The notes under the pieces are model-generated. The model did not search any database. It was given only the letters and a program-made list of their open reading frames with translations, and was not told the origin of the DNA. The position numbers were made by a program, and so were the translations under genes. From Karalla daura (taxonomy: Eukaryota; Chordata; Actinopteri; Chaetodontiformes; Leiognathidae), in assembly GCA_029224185.1 (NCBI GenBank), contig CM055205.1:8309688-8373687 (forward strand): a stretch of 64,000 nt of DNA, given 5' to 3'. Below, one piece after another: positions 11,451-23,665 of the stretch. Positions within the stretch are counted from its first letter, which is position 1. Every line of letters starts with the position of its first letter.

Positions 11451-12464
11451 ATAGATATTATTGTATCTTCCTGTTTATTTTCAGCGGTTTAATTAGCTGG
11501 GTCCAGATGATCGAGTTTGTCCTAAAAAAGCTGATGTATAAGAAATGCTTGTCTTTTTGGATAGGGAAAGCGGTTTAACCTAAGTTTGACATCATTCACT
11601 TCATTGATTCTTTGTGTTGAAGCTTCAAAGCAAAAGGAGAATAACTTCTGAGTCAAATCCTCTTTGGAGACAAAGAAATAAACGTGGCTCAGCGACACAG
11701 TGATATCAAGCAAGTCTTATTTATTTCTGACATTTTTACCAAACGAACATAGAAATATCATTTGTTTCTCATTAAACAAAAACCATTCACATTTCGTTTA
11801 ATCACAAACCGTAGCGCTAGAGACAGGTATATAAATACATTGATTGAATCCATCTTAATCATTAGTAAAAATTCAAACAAACCAAAAAAGAAAAAAATAT
11901 CGGGGCACCGGAAGCCACAGCGACGTATCAGTTTGTTCTATCAGGTCTAAACAACACCAGCTGATCAACACCTTGAAGCCTACCACTACGGCACTTTGCC
12001 TACCAACCACAGACTCCTGGCAACGTTTTGCTATACTGGATGCCCACAAAAGCTGCAATTTGTCTCATTTTAAAAAAGCTATTACAGTATTTACACTGAG
12101 TGGTACTCCGGGACCAAGTACTAACGGTTAAAGCAATAAATCATTCTTCTCATTTAATGTACACAAGTACTATTATCAAAGTCATGCAAGATGAAGGAAA
12201 TCGCCAGACGTCAAAACTTGCAACTGGATGAAGACTATAAAAAAAGATGCCAATGGACTTTCTGTACAACTACAGGTTAAGGCAATGGAATTAAATTCCT
12301 TTTATGTGTGTGTCACTGTGTCTGTGTGTTTGTGTGTACGCACGCGTCTCTTAGAAAAAACAACTCTGCTGTAGAATTAAAGCTGCTCCATGTCATATGT
12401 CTATGTACTGTATGTCTTCATTCTCATACCCACTCCCCTCCCCCGTCATACATCCTGGAAGTCA
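11447..12464. repeat. Right copy of the 1018-bp direct repeat flanking Rex3
   Basis: Duplicates 9177-10194 at a constant offset of 2270 bp with no indel; I saw no mismatch in the stretches compared. Its right edge is followed by GGTTACAAAGC, the presumed original flank. On the minus strand an AATAAA sits at 11720-11725. Confidence 0.93.
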
Positions 12465-14436
12465 GGTTACAAAGCAAAAAAAAAGAACATATTTCACATT
12501 CTGCAAAAAAGATAGTTAAAAATAACCCAAAACGAAACAAAACATCGACATCAACAGGAACTCAATACAGCCTTTCCGCACAGTGCAATCACAGAACTGG
12601 AAAAAGCCCTTACAGTCTGTACATATGGCATGGCTTTTTCTAGCACAACAACTGGAAGAGAAATGTCCTTTAAAAAAAAAGGGAAAAAAAATCACACAGA
12701 GTGCAGCGAGGACAATCGAGTCTCTGGAAAAGCATCGCACGGTCGAGTCGCGTAAAAACAGACATGCTGCGAATGATAAAAAGCAGGGGGACGACAGTGA
12801 ATGGAGCGGCCGCTCTCGGGGCTGAGCCCACCTCTCCTCCAGCTCCAGCTGTCAGCGCCTCCTGCTGGCTCACCCCAGCCACTGCACCCCCTCTGCCTCA
12901 CAGCCACCAACTGTCCTCTGTGTAAATGTCGGACTGCGACGACAACCACGACAAAAAGCAAACAAAATAATTCCATAATCGACGGATTACTGATTTTGAG
13001 TGAACACATGGTTTGTACTGAATGTGCTGCAGTGCCGGGTCGGAAGCTCTTGCAGGGATGGATCCGCGCACGTTTCTGCCAAACTGCGAGTGTCTGGGAC
13101 GAACCATCACAGGGACGGACGGAGGAAGAGGCATTTCGCGTTGTCTACACGCACGCACAGAGGAGGACGTCTTATTTCTATCCGTTTGTATTTTTTTGTC
13201 CCGCTGTGGAAAAACACTTGGACGTGGAGCAGGACTCCTTCAGTCGAGAAGAAAAAGGGGCGAATACGAGCGCGCGTGCAGATTGGAGAGGTCAAAGGGT
13301 CGGGGGGGGGGGGGGGTGTGTGTGCACATCAGCGCTGCTCCTACTGGCCACACTGCAAAGAATAGCACACGTGCATGCGTACAGCGAGCCGAGATGAACG
13401 TGTGGCTCCCGTGGCCTGAGAAGGTCCAAATGGGACGGGTTCCTCCAGGAAGACATCGAGTATCTCCGTTAGGCTGGAAGCCCGTACGAGATTTGCGGGG
13501 GGCGAGGCCTCGTCTGATGGTGACGTGATATGATCTTATTTATTTATTCATTTTTTAAATGCGCACATGGCGTTTTCAACACTCGCTGATGGAGGCAGAA
13601 AACGCATGAGAGACGCTCAGCGGACCACGGCGATATGCAAGAGGCGGAGGAAGATCGTGGGCCCTGGCTGGCGGTAAACTGCTACAGCTGCAAAACGACA
13701 AAAGAGCGCAGACTGTTCACCTCTCACACCGTCGCAGCTCGACGAGGGCGTCGCTCAAAGAAAAAAAGACAAACTAAACCAAAACAAAACAAGTCAACGC
13801 TTTCCACGTGCATGCTGAATGAGCATGTATGCGAGTGTCGTACTGAGACGGAAGACTGAATGAAACCCGGGCCCGACACGCAGTCCGCTCATACACGCTC
13901 CAGCAAATAATCTAAAGTAGTGGGGGGGGGGGGGCTGAAGCTTGGAAAACCAAACACAGTGTAATATTCCAAAGAGCGGGAAAAAAAATGTTACTTAGAT
14001 TTTAACAAATACAAAATTTTGTGTTTTCGGGTTGACAATTATAAATATACACTCTTGCAGAGGGGGGGGGGGAACAAAACAAAAAAACACCTTTGATGCC
14101 ATGACAAATAATTACATGAACATGTACCTCCACTGCAAGCGCTTCTCCCCTGAAACTCCACTCTGGCTGCAGTGTAGCAAATAGTGCAAATTAGTTTTAA
14201 GGTTTGGGTCCATAGGACCACATTTCACAACCGTGTTTGGCCAAGCAGGCGGTGTCCACTGCCTGGGTTATTTCGTTTTTTTTTTCCTCTCTCTCTCTCT
14301 CTCTCTCTATCTTCGTTTCGGTAACTGATAAAAGGTTTGATGTATCTCAGAAAGCAAATCCTGTACCTGGTAATTATTGCATGTGACACATTAAACAATC
14401 ATTTGCATATGCTTTATGTGAACCTGCGCTGTGACT
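12465..14436 (-). other. Probable mtdh 3'UTR and downstream sequence
   Basis: Begins directly after the mtdh stop codon. It has no convincing coding frame but holds poly-G runs near 13303-13317, 13921-13934 and 14062-14072, a (CT)n run at about 14286-14309, and overlapping AATAAA signals on the minus strand at 13539-13548. How far the UTR extends cannot be decided from sequence: it could end near 13530 or continue into the 1018-bp repeat. Confidence 0.45.
13539..13548 (-). terminator. Candidate mtdh polyadenylation signals
   Basis: Two overlapping AATAAA hexamers read on the minus strand, about 890 bp after the mtdh stop codon. A further candidate lies in each 1018-bp repeat copy (11720-11725 and 9450-9455). 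Confidence 0.4.
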
Positions 14437-17400
14437 TCATGTTTCCCTTCGGACCTTCTTCTTCTGGGAGGGCTTCGGCGGCTCCGCAGTCTGCTCGGGC
14501 TTCTCTGCGAGAGGACGGAGAAGGAACGGGACTCATATGTTGAGAACATGTCTTATCTGAATAGCGGGCGACTATTCACTGACACAAGGAGGCGTTGAAC
14601 CTACTCTGAGCAGATGATATGCTGGGATTCTGCTTTTTGGAAGCCTGCACTGGAAGCTCTTGGGGTGCTGCTGCTACCTGAGCCTCTTCCTCCGTTTTCT
14701 TCTTCTTTTTCCTCTTCTTCTTGGATTTGCCTGCTCCCCCGGACGGATCCTCTGCGTCCTTCTCGTCATCTGAGACCTGAGATAACGAGGAAGGACATTC
14801 AGGCTGTTTGGCGGAACCTAAGCATCTGTTGATGTGTAGGCCTTGCATTAAGATCTATCAGAAACGTCTAACGGATGTAATTAGCCGTGTGGGTGAACCA
14901 GCAGTGCTGGAGGTAAACCTTGCTGGGGACGGGCTGCTCCTTGGGCGGAGGGGCGGCTGTTGCCAGGACCGGAGGCTCTTCGTAGTTTCCCCAGTGCTCT
15001 ACCGGAGCGTTCCAGTCTGAGCTGGGGTCCACCGCCGCCATCCCATCTGAAACAATCGACACGATGACCGCTGGACAGCTAATCACACGCTCATATTTAG
15101 CTCTTTTCTCTCTGATTCAAAATGGACTGATTTAAGTTTTTTTCCCCATGCTTTTTAGGCTTTAACTTTATCCCTGAGTTACTGAACAGGCTTTGCTATG
15201 TGAAACCAGCTGAGCCGAGATACTCACTGAATCCAGACCACTCATCGTCAACCTCCTGATGGCCTCCCCACTGCATGTCCATGGAATTTGCCATTGGATC
15301 TGAGAGAGACAGAAGGTGCTTATTCAACAGAGATACATTAAAAAAAAAAGAACCTGCCAACCTGAGATTCTGTGCACTACACACAATCGAGACAGCCCAG
15401 TTTGTAACTGGGAGGAGGACCTACCTGTGGTGTTTCGGCCCAGCATGGAGAAGGGCACTGAGCTGAGGCCATCCATGCCGCTCCACGCTGCTGGTGGCAG
15501 GACAAACATATGTATTCAGGAATTAAAGCCAAGGCTCTGACTGCTAAGACTTTGCTGTTTACCGACTGAGCCAGAGACTCTGCCCTGCTCCTAATGGCAA
15601 CAGTTGTGGTTGGACAGCTGTACCTTGTGCGTCCTGTGCCCAGGACTGCCGCTTGGGCGGGGCTCTGTAATGTGAAGCCGAGTGGATGTTACTCCACTTG
15701 TTTCCCTCCCCTGCAGCCATCTGGGGCGGTATCTTCATGGAGACATCGGCTCCGCCGCCTCCGTTGACAGACGGGTCCTCTCTCCAGTTGGAAGACACTG
15801 GGGAGATCGGAGGGGGGTGGGGGTCAGCCGGGTAGTACTTCTGAACACCCAAATCATCTTTACAGATCGCCACTTTACGAAACACCTCAAATTGTTTTCC
15901 CAGTTCCAGCCGATAGCTATTCTCATATGAAATAATTGGCCGCATCTTTACCAGATCCACTGGCTGCATCCCCGTGTCCAGTGGCTCTTGCATGCAGTGA
16001 CTCTGAAATAATATCGGGGAGGAGTGAATCATTCAGCTCAAGATGCTTCCTTTACTGCAAATTTTGGTCTGACACTTTTCAGCGACAGACGTGTCTCAGG
16101 CTGTCCGACAGCGACTACTCTAAGTGTAGGATCTGCTCGGAGGATTACCGTGATTTCCTCTGCCCTTCTTGTTATTGGTGGCTGTCTTGGCTACAGTTGC
16201 CTCCACATTGGTCTTCAGGGTCATCAGCCCCCCCGGGCTGCCTGAGTCCTCAGGGCCCTTGTCCTTCCTGCGCTGCTGCTTCTTCTCACGGTTACTGACT
16301 TTAGTCTCCCATGCACCTGCAGGACACATCCACACCACACCACCCCCCCCCCGAAAGACAGGCGTTAGTCGACTTGACCTGTGGTCCGAACTGACGAGGT
16401 GCAGCGAGCGACCGGTGCGTTCAGGGGGTTCGAAACTTGACAGTCATCTAGAAAGGGAGAAGTCAGAATGAAAGCGCAGGGCCGGATCCTACCCTCATCG
16501 GGTTCTTTCCCATCGTGGGTAACCAAAAGTTGAGCTGGTTTCACGTCGGGCTTGGCTTTCTTCTTGTTCTTCTTCGCTTGCACCGGAGCCTGTACTTCAG
16601 GCACCTGCGTTGAGAGAGTGAACACAGTGCAATAACGTAGCTGCCAGCAAAAGAAATTCAGGCACGTTTCACCCATTTAAATGTCTTCAATGTGACAGCA
16701 GGTGCTCGGAAATACCTTCTCTGGTTTGATCGGCGGGGCTGTCTTGGGAGCTGACTCAATCACTTTAACTTCCTCCTGAGCTACGACGGCTGGCTGGCCA
16801 TTGGACTGAGGCTTCTGCGGGGAGACATCAGACGAGCAACGTGCATGACGATCCAGGGGCAGAACGACAACGAACCCGTCCGTCACACCACCGCTTACGT
16901 TCGTGGAACCACGGACTGCAATTTCCTGTTCAATGAAGTTGAACCGACCGCGCCGCTCCCGCCTGACTTTTACAATGCCTTCGAAAATGGAGCAACACAC
17001 GGGACAGGGACAATGTCTGGCGCAATGGACGGCTTCCAGGAAAAGTTTGCCGCGGTAGCCATGACAGTGAGGAGAAACACTGAGACAACTCATACTCCGT
17101 TCCATTTCCATTTCTTTTCAATTGCACGGCGTATTCAGAGTCATTCAAAGTATTAAAACTGATACTTACACCAATCATTCTGACAAAATATTTAATAAAA
17201 TAACACTCCAGAAAGTTTATTTAGTAACAGCAATGAAATGAGTTAGAAAAGTAACCCTTATAGCATGGTCTACAGCCAACAGTAGACAGATGTTAACTGA
17301 TGAGTGACGTATCTATAAGAAATTCAGGTTCCGGTTAGAAAAGTTGAAAAACACATCTCAGACATGTAGCAAAATTAACCACGTTATTTCATCTATTCTT

Positions 17401-18196
17401 TTTACGTCAGCGTATCCTTGCCGATAATATATATTAATTTGTATTGCTATGTAGCCCTCTTTGCAAATGATGCTACTTGTTCCACCACATTGCGATTAGA
17501 AAAGGATTTCGTCTCGTAAAGACAAAGATTTGAGCAGGTTAGCACAGACTTAGCTCCTCCATCATTAGCAGCTAGTTAGCATGCTCCTCTAACCGTGGCA
17601 GGAAACGTCAGCATTTATTTATTAGTTATTACGAGTGTCATTAATATTGTCGCTCAAGAGCACACATTCTTCAGAGTGCTTAATCTGTGCTGTGTGAACA
17701 AAGCAGGTGGACCAATATAAGAGTGGGTTATATAGATATATCTTTTTTAAATGTAAATATATATATTAGCCCGGTTGATAAATTAGCTCAGCGTTAGCTT
17801 GACACCTGATTTTGCACTGCTTTTCCTGGCGGGTATCAACACTACCTTCTCGGCTGTTTTCTTCTTGTTCCTTTTCTTCTGCTCCTCTGCTGGTCTGGCG
17901 GGTCTGGCCGCCGGAGCCGGCTCCGGCTCGGGCTCCGGCTCGGCGCTGCTCGCCGTGTCCGGAGACCGTCGCCTCTTCCCGGGCAGCAGCCCCCAGGACA
18001 GCCCGAGCAGCAGCAGCAGCAGCCCGGCCGCGGCCGAGGACAGGATCACCCAGGTCGGGTACAGCTCGGGCTTGAGGCCCAGATCCAAGCCGAACTGGGC
18101 TCGGAGGTAGCCCTGTCCCGAGGATAAGACCTCCTTCAGGCGGCTGGAGAGGAGCTCGGCTTTCTCCAGCGCAAAACCGTGCAGGTCGCCAGCCAT
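14437..18196 (-). CDS. mtdh: mtdh, metadherin (LYRIC/AEG-1)
   Basis: Single-pass ER/nuclear-envelope and nuclear scaffold protein that binds SND1 and promotes NF-kB and tumour signalling in mammals. Ten coding exons: 18196-17846, 16814-16716, 16604-16493, 16316-16149, 15797-15624, 15490-15425 (or from 15487), 15299-15228, 15046-14919, 14776-14605 and 14504-14437. They give about 469 residues in one frame. The conserved N-terminus (LRAQFGLDLGLKPELYPTWV) runs into a membrane helix at about 48-71. Lys-rich nuclear-localisation stretches lie in exons 3 (KKNKKKAK) and 9 (KSKKKRKKKKK). The SND1-binding segment is kept: DDEWSGF at 341-347, SDWNAP with W359, and W366. It ends in KKKVRRET like the mammalian protein. 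It is shorter than human (582) mainly because the stretch before the last exon is missing or in an exon I did not find. Confidence 0.93.
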
Positions 18197-18480
18197 GGTT
18201 GTCCAGACAGGCCAGCTAGCGGCTAGCTCTCAGTAGCAACATCCGTGTGTGCTAACCTAATGGAGGAGTGGCTTAAACACAGTGTAATTATGATGTGACC
18301 CAGTGCCTGAAGATTTCTGTCAAACCTACTATTCGCACCACCAAACATGTATGAGCTCTCCATCTACGACGAGATGATTGAGTTCTCGTATTTGAAATGT
18401 AGACTGATGAAAAGAGTTGCTAAGGTGACGCATAACAAAGAGTGTCCCACTGAAAAACAACAATAAAAGTCATTTGACAA
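18197..18480. promoter_or_regulatory. mtdh promoter/5'UTR region
   Basis: Short interval between the mtdh start codon and the 3' end of rrm2b. The first mtdh exon itself is GC- and CpG-rich, as for CpG-island promoters. No TATA box was recognised, and the exact transcription start is unknown. Confidence 0.4.
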
Positions 18481-18486
18481 AACATT

Positions 18487-18492
18487 TTTATT
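18487..18492 (-). terminator. Candidate rrm2b polyadenylation signal
   Basis: AATAAA on the minus strand, about 610 bp after the rrm2b stop codon and 290 bp before the mtdh start codon. Confidence 0.5.
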
Positions 18493-18689
18493 GTACAAGA
18501 AAAATGCCAAACTCTTCAAACAATTCACCATAAAAATCAACGGAAAGAACTGTTGATTGCATAAAATACATCTTTACATTCTTGAAATCCCCTTTTGGTG
18601 TGCCCATCTTGCGCCTTGTTGGATCGCAAAAATAGTAACAAGCAAAACTTATAATGATAACATAAAAGAATCTAACAGCGTCACCTCTG

Positions 18690-18935
18690 AGCATGGACCT
18701 GGGTTTAACTCCTGGGTTGGATCGAGGGCCTTTCAATGTTGAGTTTTTGTGTGTTCAGGCTGATTCGAGACTCAAAATTGTCTCTGGGGTTAAGTGTCAG
18801 AATACACTGTATGTGTACTGTGATGGACTGTGTGTCCAGGGTGTATTCTTTGCCCTGTCTTCATCCTGTTTGTGCTGGAAATTGGCACCAGCGTGACACC
18901 GTTAATGAACACAGCAGGTTAAGATGATGGATGGA
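18690..18935 (-). repeat. Common fish interspersed repeat, minus orientation, inside the rrm2b 3' region
   Basis: Contains the expected ordered blocks: CATGGACCTGGGTTTAACTC, GGGCCTTTC, GTGATGGACTG, GTCCAGGGTGTATTC and a final GTTAAGATGATGGATGG. The middle is shorter than in the copies at 32318 and 53080, so this is an internally deleted copy. It probably lies within the rrm2b 3'UTR. Confidence 0.6.
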
Positions 18936-19100
18936 GGCACATATTTATCAGTTCTTATTGCCAAAGGCTATGTATGGTTGCACTAAGACTGCAACCCTGA
19001 ATCCATGTGATAGTGTAGGAACAAGACTTAAGACTAGCTTTTTCAGTAACCCTTTGAACAAAATAAATACATGAGAGAAGTGTAATGCTTCATAGTGTCA

Positions 19101-22100
19101 TCAGAAGTCTGCATCCAGAGTGAATTCACAGTCCGTCATGTTTGACATAACTCCAAATTTCTGATACTCTGCTACACGCTTTTCAAAGAAGTTTGTCTTG
19201 CCCTCTAGAGAAATGGACTCCATGAAGTCAAAAGGATTTTCCGCACAGTACACCTTGAAGGATAGAAATGTGACAACATAAACCTTAATTATCCAATGTT
19301 TCCATCCATTATATCAATGATCTCATCATTTTGATGTTCTTACCTTGGACAGTCCGAGGTCAGCAAGAAGCCGGTCTGCCACAAACTCGATGTACTGCTT
19401 CATCAGACCACAGTTCATGCCGATGAGATTGACCGGCAAGGCCTCTGTCAAAAACTCCTGCAACAGGAAAGGAGATGTGTTCATGTATGAGCAGTACTGT
19501 ACCGGCAAAAACAGGAAATCCAATGATAGGATGTCATGCAAATACTGAGCAAGCAAACAATGAAAGAGAATTAGACAAAGAATCAAGTCAATAATAAGTA
19601 GGAAAGGTGTTTGCTTAAATGTGAGTGTATTTACATCTAAATTAAATGAATGATTTAAGAACTACATTTGGGATAATCCACAATAACTTAACATTTCAAG
19701 TTTTGAAAAAATTGACATTTCAGTAGAGAGGGCTAATAAAAGCTGACAATATAAAACATTTTTGTTACATCCCGAAAGACAACTGCTGTAGATTACAAAT
19801 GATTCTCTTCACAGGTGAAGGAGAAGAAAGACCTCTTTCCAACTGTCAGCCACAATAAGAAAACTGTGAGCTTGAGGCAGATCTGTGTCACGAATACATG
19901 AGCGTCTGGAGCGGGAACAAAGCATAAACCGCACAGTGTGCAATTCAGCTCAACAGTAAAACATGGAGGAGTAGCTTGTATGACATGACTGCTGACACAA
20001 GCAGCAGGATGAACGGTGAACGGAGCAATCCTATTTGCCCAGGTCTGTGCACTGCCTTGTTTCTAAAGAAGCAAATGAAGACTTCCTAAAGACTAAAAAG
20101 TGGAACGTTCTTGAATGACTAAGCTGGTCACGTGACCTGGGTCCAACAGAGCGTATATTACAGTTGCTGAAGGCAGAGCAGACACCGAAACTCGCAGGAA
20201 CTCTAAGCAGCTGCAGCGATCTCCTGTCAGATCGGCAGCAGGGAAACAAACATGTGGGGAGAGCCACACAGACACAGGGGGGGAGATGCAAACTCCACAC
20301 AGGACAGCTCTTGGTCTGATGTTCACGGCGGGTGTTATCCAAAGTTCTCAAAAGAAATTCACAGGTTAAATACATATGCCTCAAACATCTGCTGACCTGC
20401 TCAATGCTAACAGCTTTGGTGATGATGTCCTTCACGCGGTCCTCTGATGGCTTCTTCTGCAAGTAGCTGTACAGCAGGCAGGCAAAGTTACAGTGCAGGC
20501 CCTGAGGAACACATCGAGTGTATGTCAGCAGTGTCATCTGGGAAGTGACTTGGTTGAATGGACTGAAATGAACCCCCACGTGCAGGTGCATCAAGCTAAA
20601 TCATGCATGGTATGCTGCAACAGTGACACACTTTGAGGTCTACTTGACACACTGCACTGCCGTTGGTGACTTCTGCTCACCTCATCCCTGCTGATCAGCT
20701 CGTTGGAGTAGGTGAGGCCCGGCATCAGCCCTCTCTTCTTGAGCCAGTAGATGGAGGCGAATGAGCCGGAGAAGAAAATGCCCTCGACTGCTGCAAAGGC
20801 CACAATCCGCTCCCCTGAGGGCAAAAGAATCAGCACTACTTAATTACTCCTGAACTATTAACCACAGGCAGATTAAGAACCCTCCTGGGGATACTCTCAT
20901 AATTATGTGATTTATATAATGATGTTTTGAAAGGTGTGCTGGCTCAAACTTTCTTACCAAATGTGGATTTTCTGTCATTTATCCACTCGAGGGCCCAGTC
21001 TGCTTTCCGCTTCACACAAGGCATCGTCTGAATGGCATTAAACAAGTAATCCCTGGGCACACAGTTGGTAAAAAATGAATGACATTACTGGTTCTAAACA
21101 TATATCCTTCAGGGTATAGATTACAGAGAGACGTGCACTTCTTTGTGGTTTGTGTTCTTGTTGGTGCTGGCAACACAGAACTACCGTCTTCTACATCTGC
21201 AGCTTCATCAAAGATGGAAAAGCAACAGAAATTACCACAACGTGGGGCAGACTTTGCCACAGATGAGCAGGTGCAAGTCTAACATTTGTTTGATGCGAAT
21301 TTATCTTTTTTGGGGGGTGATAGATCAGCCACAGAAGGTCTGAAGCTGTGGCATAAAGCCATCCATCAAAATAAAGTATTACACCCTGTATCAAATACTT
21401 GGATACAACACTGTTGGTGTAAAAGACTTAATTTTAGTTAGAATGAATGAATTTGAATTAACATAAGTTTTGGGCTCACACTCTGCACTGGAAGAGACAC
21501 GGAGCGTCAGAATATTGTGCTTGACCAACAAATAAATCCCTAAAAAGCGAACCTCTCCTTCAGATCCCGGATGTAGGTGTTGATGAGCAGGCTGTACATC
21601 TCTGAATGCACTGTCTCTATGAGGATCTGGAAGCTGTAGAAAGAGCGTGCCTCAGGGATTTGCACCTCCTGGGAGAACCTCTGAACCTGTTGAGTAACAG
21701 TCATGAAAACAAAAACAAATATCATGCCACATTTTATTTGACAATACAATATTAAAACACATATCACACTGTCAAAATGAAAGGCCAGTCTGATCTCAAT
21801 TACTCCTTAATAACAATGTTATATATCTCTCTGAGACATCTGAGGGACATTCGTCTGGATCTTCTTACCAAGTTCTCGTTGACGATTCCGTCACTTGCAG
21901 CGAAGAAGGCGAGAACGTGTGAGATGAAGTGCTTCTCCTCGGGCTTGAGACGATCCCAGTGTACCAAGTCCTTGGAGAGATCAACCTGCGTGATGTGACA
22001 TTAAAACACTATTTATTATTGTGTGTTTATTTCGATTTATGTATTGTATCATTTCACCTTATATAGACAGGACTCTGAGCTCCGACTAAGACAAGTTAAC

Positions 22101-22878
22101 TTTGACAGTGGGTTTCCCCCTTGAAACACTGACGGTAAGACATCAAACCCACCTCCTCCACCGTCCAGATAGAGGCCTGCGCCTGCTTGTACATCTTCCA
22201 CATGTCGTTGTACTGGATGGGGAAGATGACGAACCGTCTGGGGTTTTCCCGTAGCAAAGGTTCGTCCTCCGTCTCTGAACCATGTCGACCGTCTGGGTCT
22301 TTATCTTTAAAGCCATTCTACAAACAGCCAATGCATATTTAAGAAAATATTTTATACTTTCACTTATTTTAATTTTCTTCTATGGTTGGTGATTGTCTCT
22401 TTAAACACATACATCGCTACTGCGCTTGCGCGTGTGTCATAACGATCATAACAAAGACATACCATGTAATAAAGTACCCAAATATCTGTTTATTATTACG
22501 TATATGCTAGTTTCGTCGATGGCTCATCCTTTGGCTTCATTATGTCGACTTTTTCATAGCATTTCCTCGACCGTTGTGTCGTGTCTGATCACCAGATACA
22601 CCATTATTAGCATTTAGCTTAGCTAGTTATAAGGCAGGTTTATATAAAAAGTCATACATTTTAAACAAACCACCTACATTCATACACCTAAACACCCACC
22701 TTGCTGGGCTAAAGTGCCTAATTTTCCCCTTAAGTCTGACTTGGGAAGGCTGACATTAAGATGCCGTTATATCCATGTATTGATTCTTCTGCTCCTCTTT
22801 AAACACACATCTCACCGAGTCTTTCTGGTGTTCCGATGGTCGGTCCAAGCTCCTCAAATCCGTGTCCTGTGTCGACAT
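19101..22878 (-). CDS. rrm2b: rrm2b, ribonucleotide reductase small subunit p53R2 type
   Basis: Small (R2) subunit of class Ia ribonucleotide reductase, which supplies dNTPs for repair and mitochondrial DNA in resting cells. Nine exons: 22878-22816, 22317-22153, 21985-21869, 21686-21553, 21052-20958, 20814-20681, 20501-20397, 19457-19344 and 19253-19101. They give 359 residues (human RRM2B has 351). Diiron ligands are all present: D108, E139, H142, E202, E236 and H239, with the radical tyrosine Y146 in HSEMY. The C-terminus FTLDADF is the large-subunit docking tail. It is called rrm2b and not rrm2 because the N-terminus is short, lacks a KEN degron, and the segment WINDRKSTFG matches p53R2. 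EPLLRENPRRF is, however, RRM2-like. The start MSTQDTDLRS at 22878 opens the only fitting first exon. I found no clear p53 site in intron 1. Confidence 0.94.
20220..20335 (+). repeat. Fragment of the common fish interspersed repeat
   Basis: Contains the blocks AAACAAACATGTGGGGAGAG and GATGCAAACTCCACACAG, matching one end of the repeat seen at 32318 and 53080. It lies in the rrm2b intron between exons 7 and 8. Confidence 0.5.
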
Positions 22879-23163
22879 CTTCTTCACTGTCGGTGTCATC
22901 GAGCTTAGTTGCTACTAGCTACTTCTCTATCATAACCTTGTGAAGCTGCGGCTGCAGTTCAGTGGGTTACAGCCATTTAAATAGAGTTGCAGGCGCTGTA
23001 GCGCCCCTAGTGGTCACATGTGTCTTACACAACCAAACCTCATCTGCATAACAGGTCACCAAGAAACCTATTCACGCCCTGCGAGTCATGATGAAGGAAA
23101 ACAAAGAACTAAACACGAAAATTATAGCCAGTCGAATCACAGTACAACAATTACGAGTGACAG
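22879..23163. promoter_or_regulatory. Compact rrm2b promoter region
   Basis: Only about 285 bp separate the rrm2b start codon from the probable poly(A) signal of the upstream nutf2-like gene, so rrm2b control elements must sit here or in its first intron. A near-match to a CTCF core is present near 23000 but lacks one G. Confidence 0.4.
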
Positions 23164-23169
23164 TTTATT
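23164..23169 (-). terminator. Candidate nutf2-like polyadenylation signal
   Basis: AATAAA on the minus strand, about 125 bp after the nutf2-like stop codon. Confidence 0.5.
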
Positions 23170-23294
23170 GAATGAGATATTGGAATGTAGTATGACATCG
23201 TGTAAACGTAGAAACATTGCATGTAAATCCCTGTTTTTGATCGCCTGGATGTCAGTGTGCATGTGTGTGAGAAAGCCAAACTAATCCAGGTTCG

Positions 23295-23622
23295 CTACAC
23301 TGCAATGTTGTGTAGACCCAATCGGAACACGTCATTTGTGCAAGCCCATGCACCGTTTTGGCACTTCAGCATAAACACCTGGTGAAAACCCATTGGAAGG
23401 TCTTCATCTACCTGCAGAAAAGACAGTTTGAGAAGGACTGTTTAGCTCAGTGATGGCAAAACAAACCGGTATGTTGACATTGACAAAAAAAATGGATTGC
23501 AACAGATTGCCGCAATTTGATGACTTGGTTCTCAGGCATTTTTATGTTGTGTTTTTTTTGACGTTTTCCATCTAGCAAAAAGCAGGCAGGCTCTGTCAAG
23601 CTGTGAAAAACTGGCAGCAGGT

Positions 23623-23665
<43 letters not shown>

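Noticed and set aside
12801..13528. Several overlapping plus-strand open frames of 100-200 residues downstream of mtdh
   Set aside because: No recognisable domain, heavily low-complexity, and antisense to a probable 3'UTR.
22318..22815. p53 response element expected in rrm2b intron 1
   Set aside because: I scanned for RRRCWWGYYY half-sites and found none with a proper partner; degenerate sites cannot be excluded.
22996..23020. CTCF-like sequence upstream of rrm2b (CCACTAGGGGCGC on the minus strand)
   Set aside because: One G is missing from the GGGGGCGC core, so spacing to the GC end is wrong.
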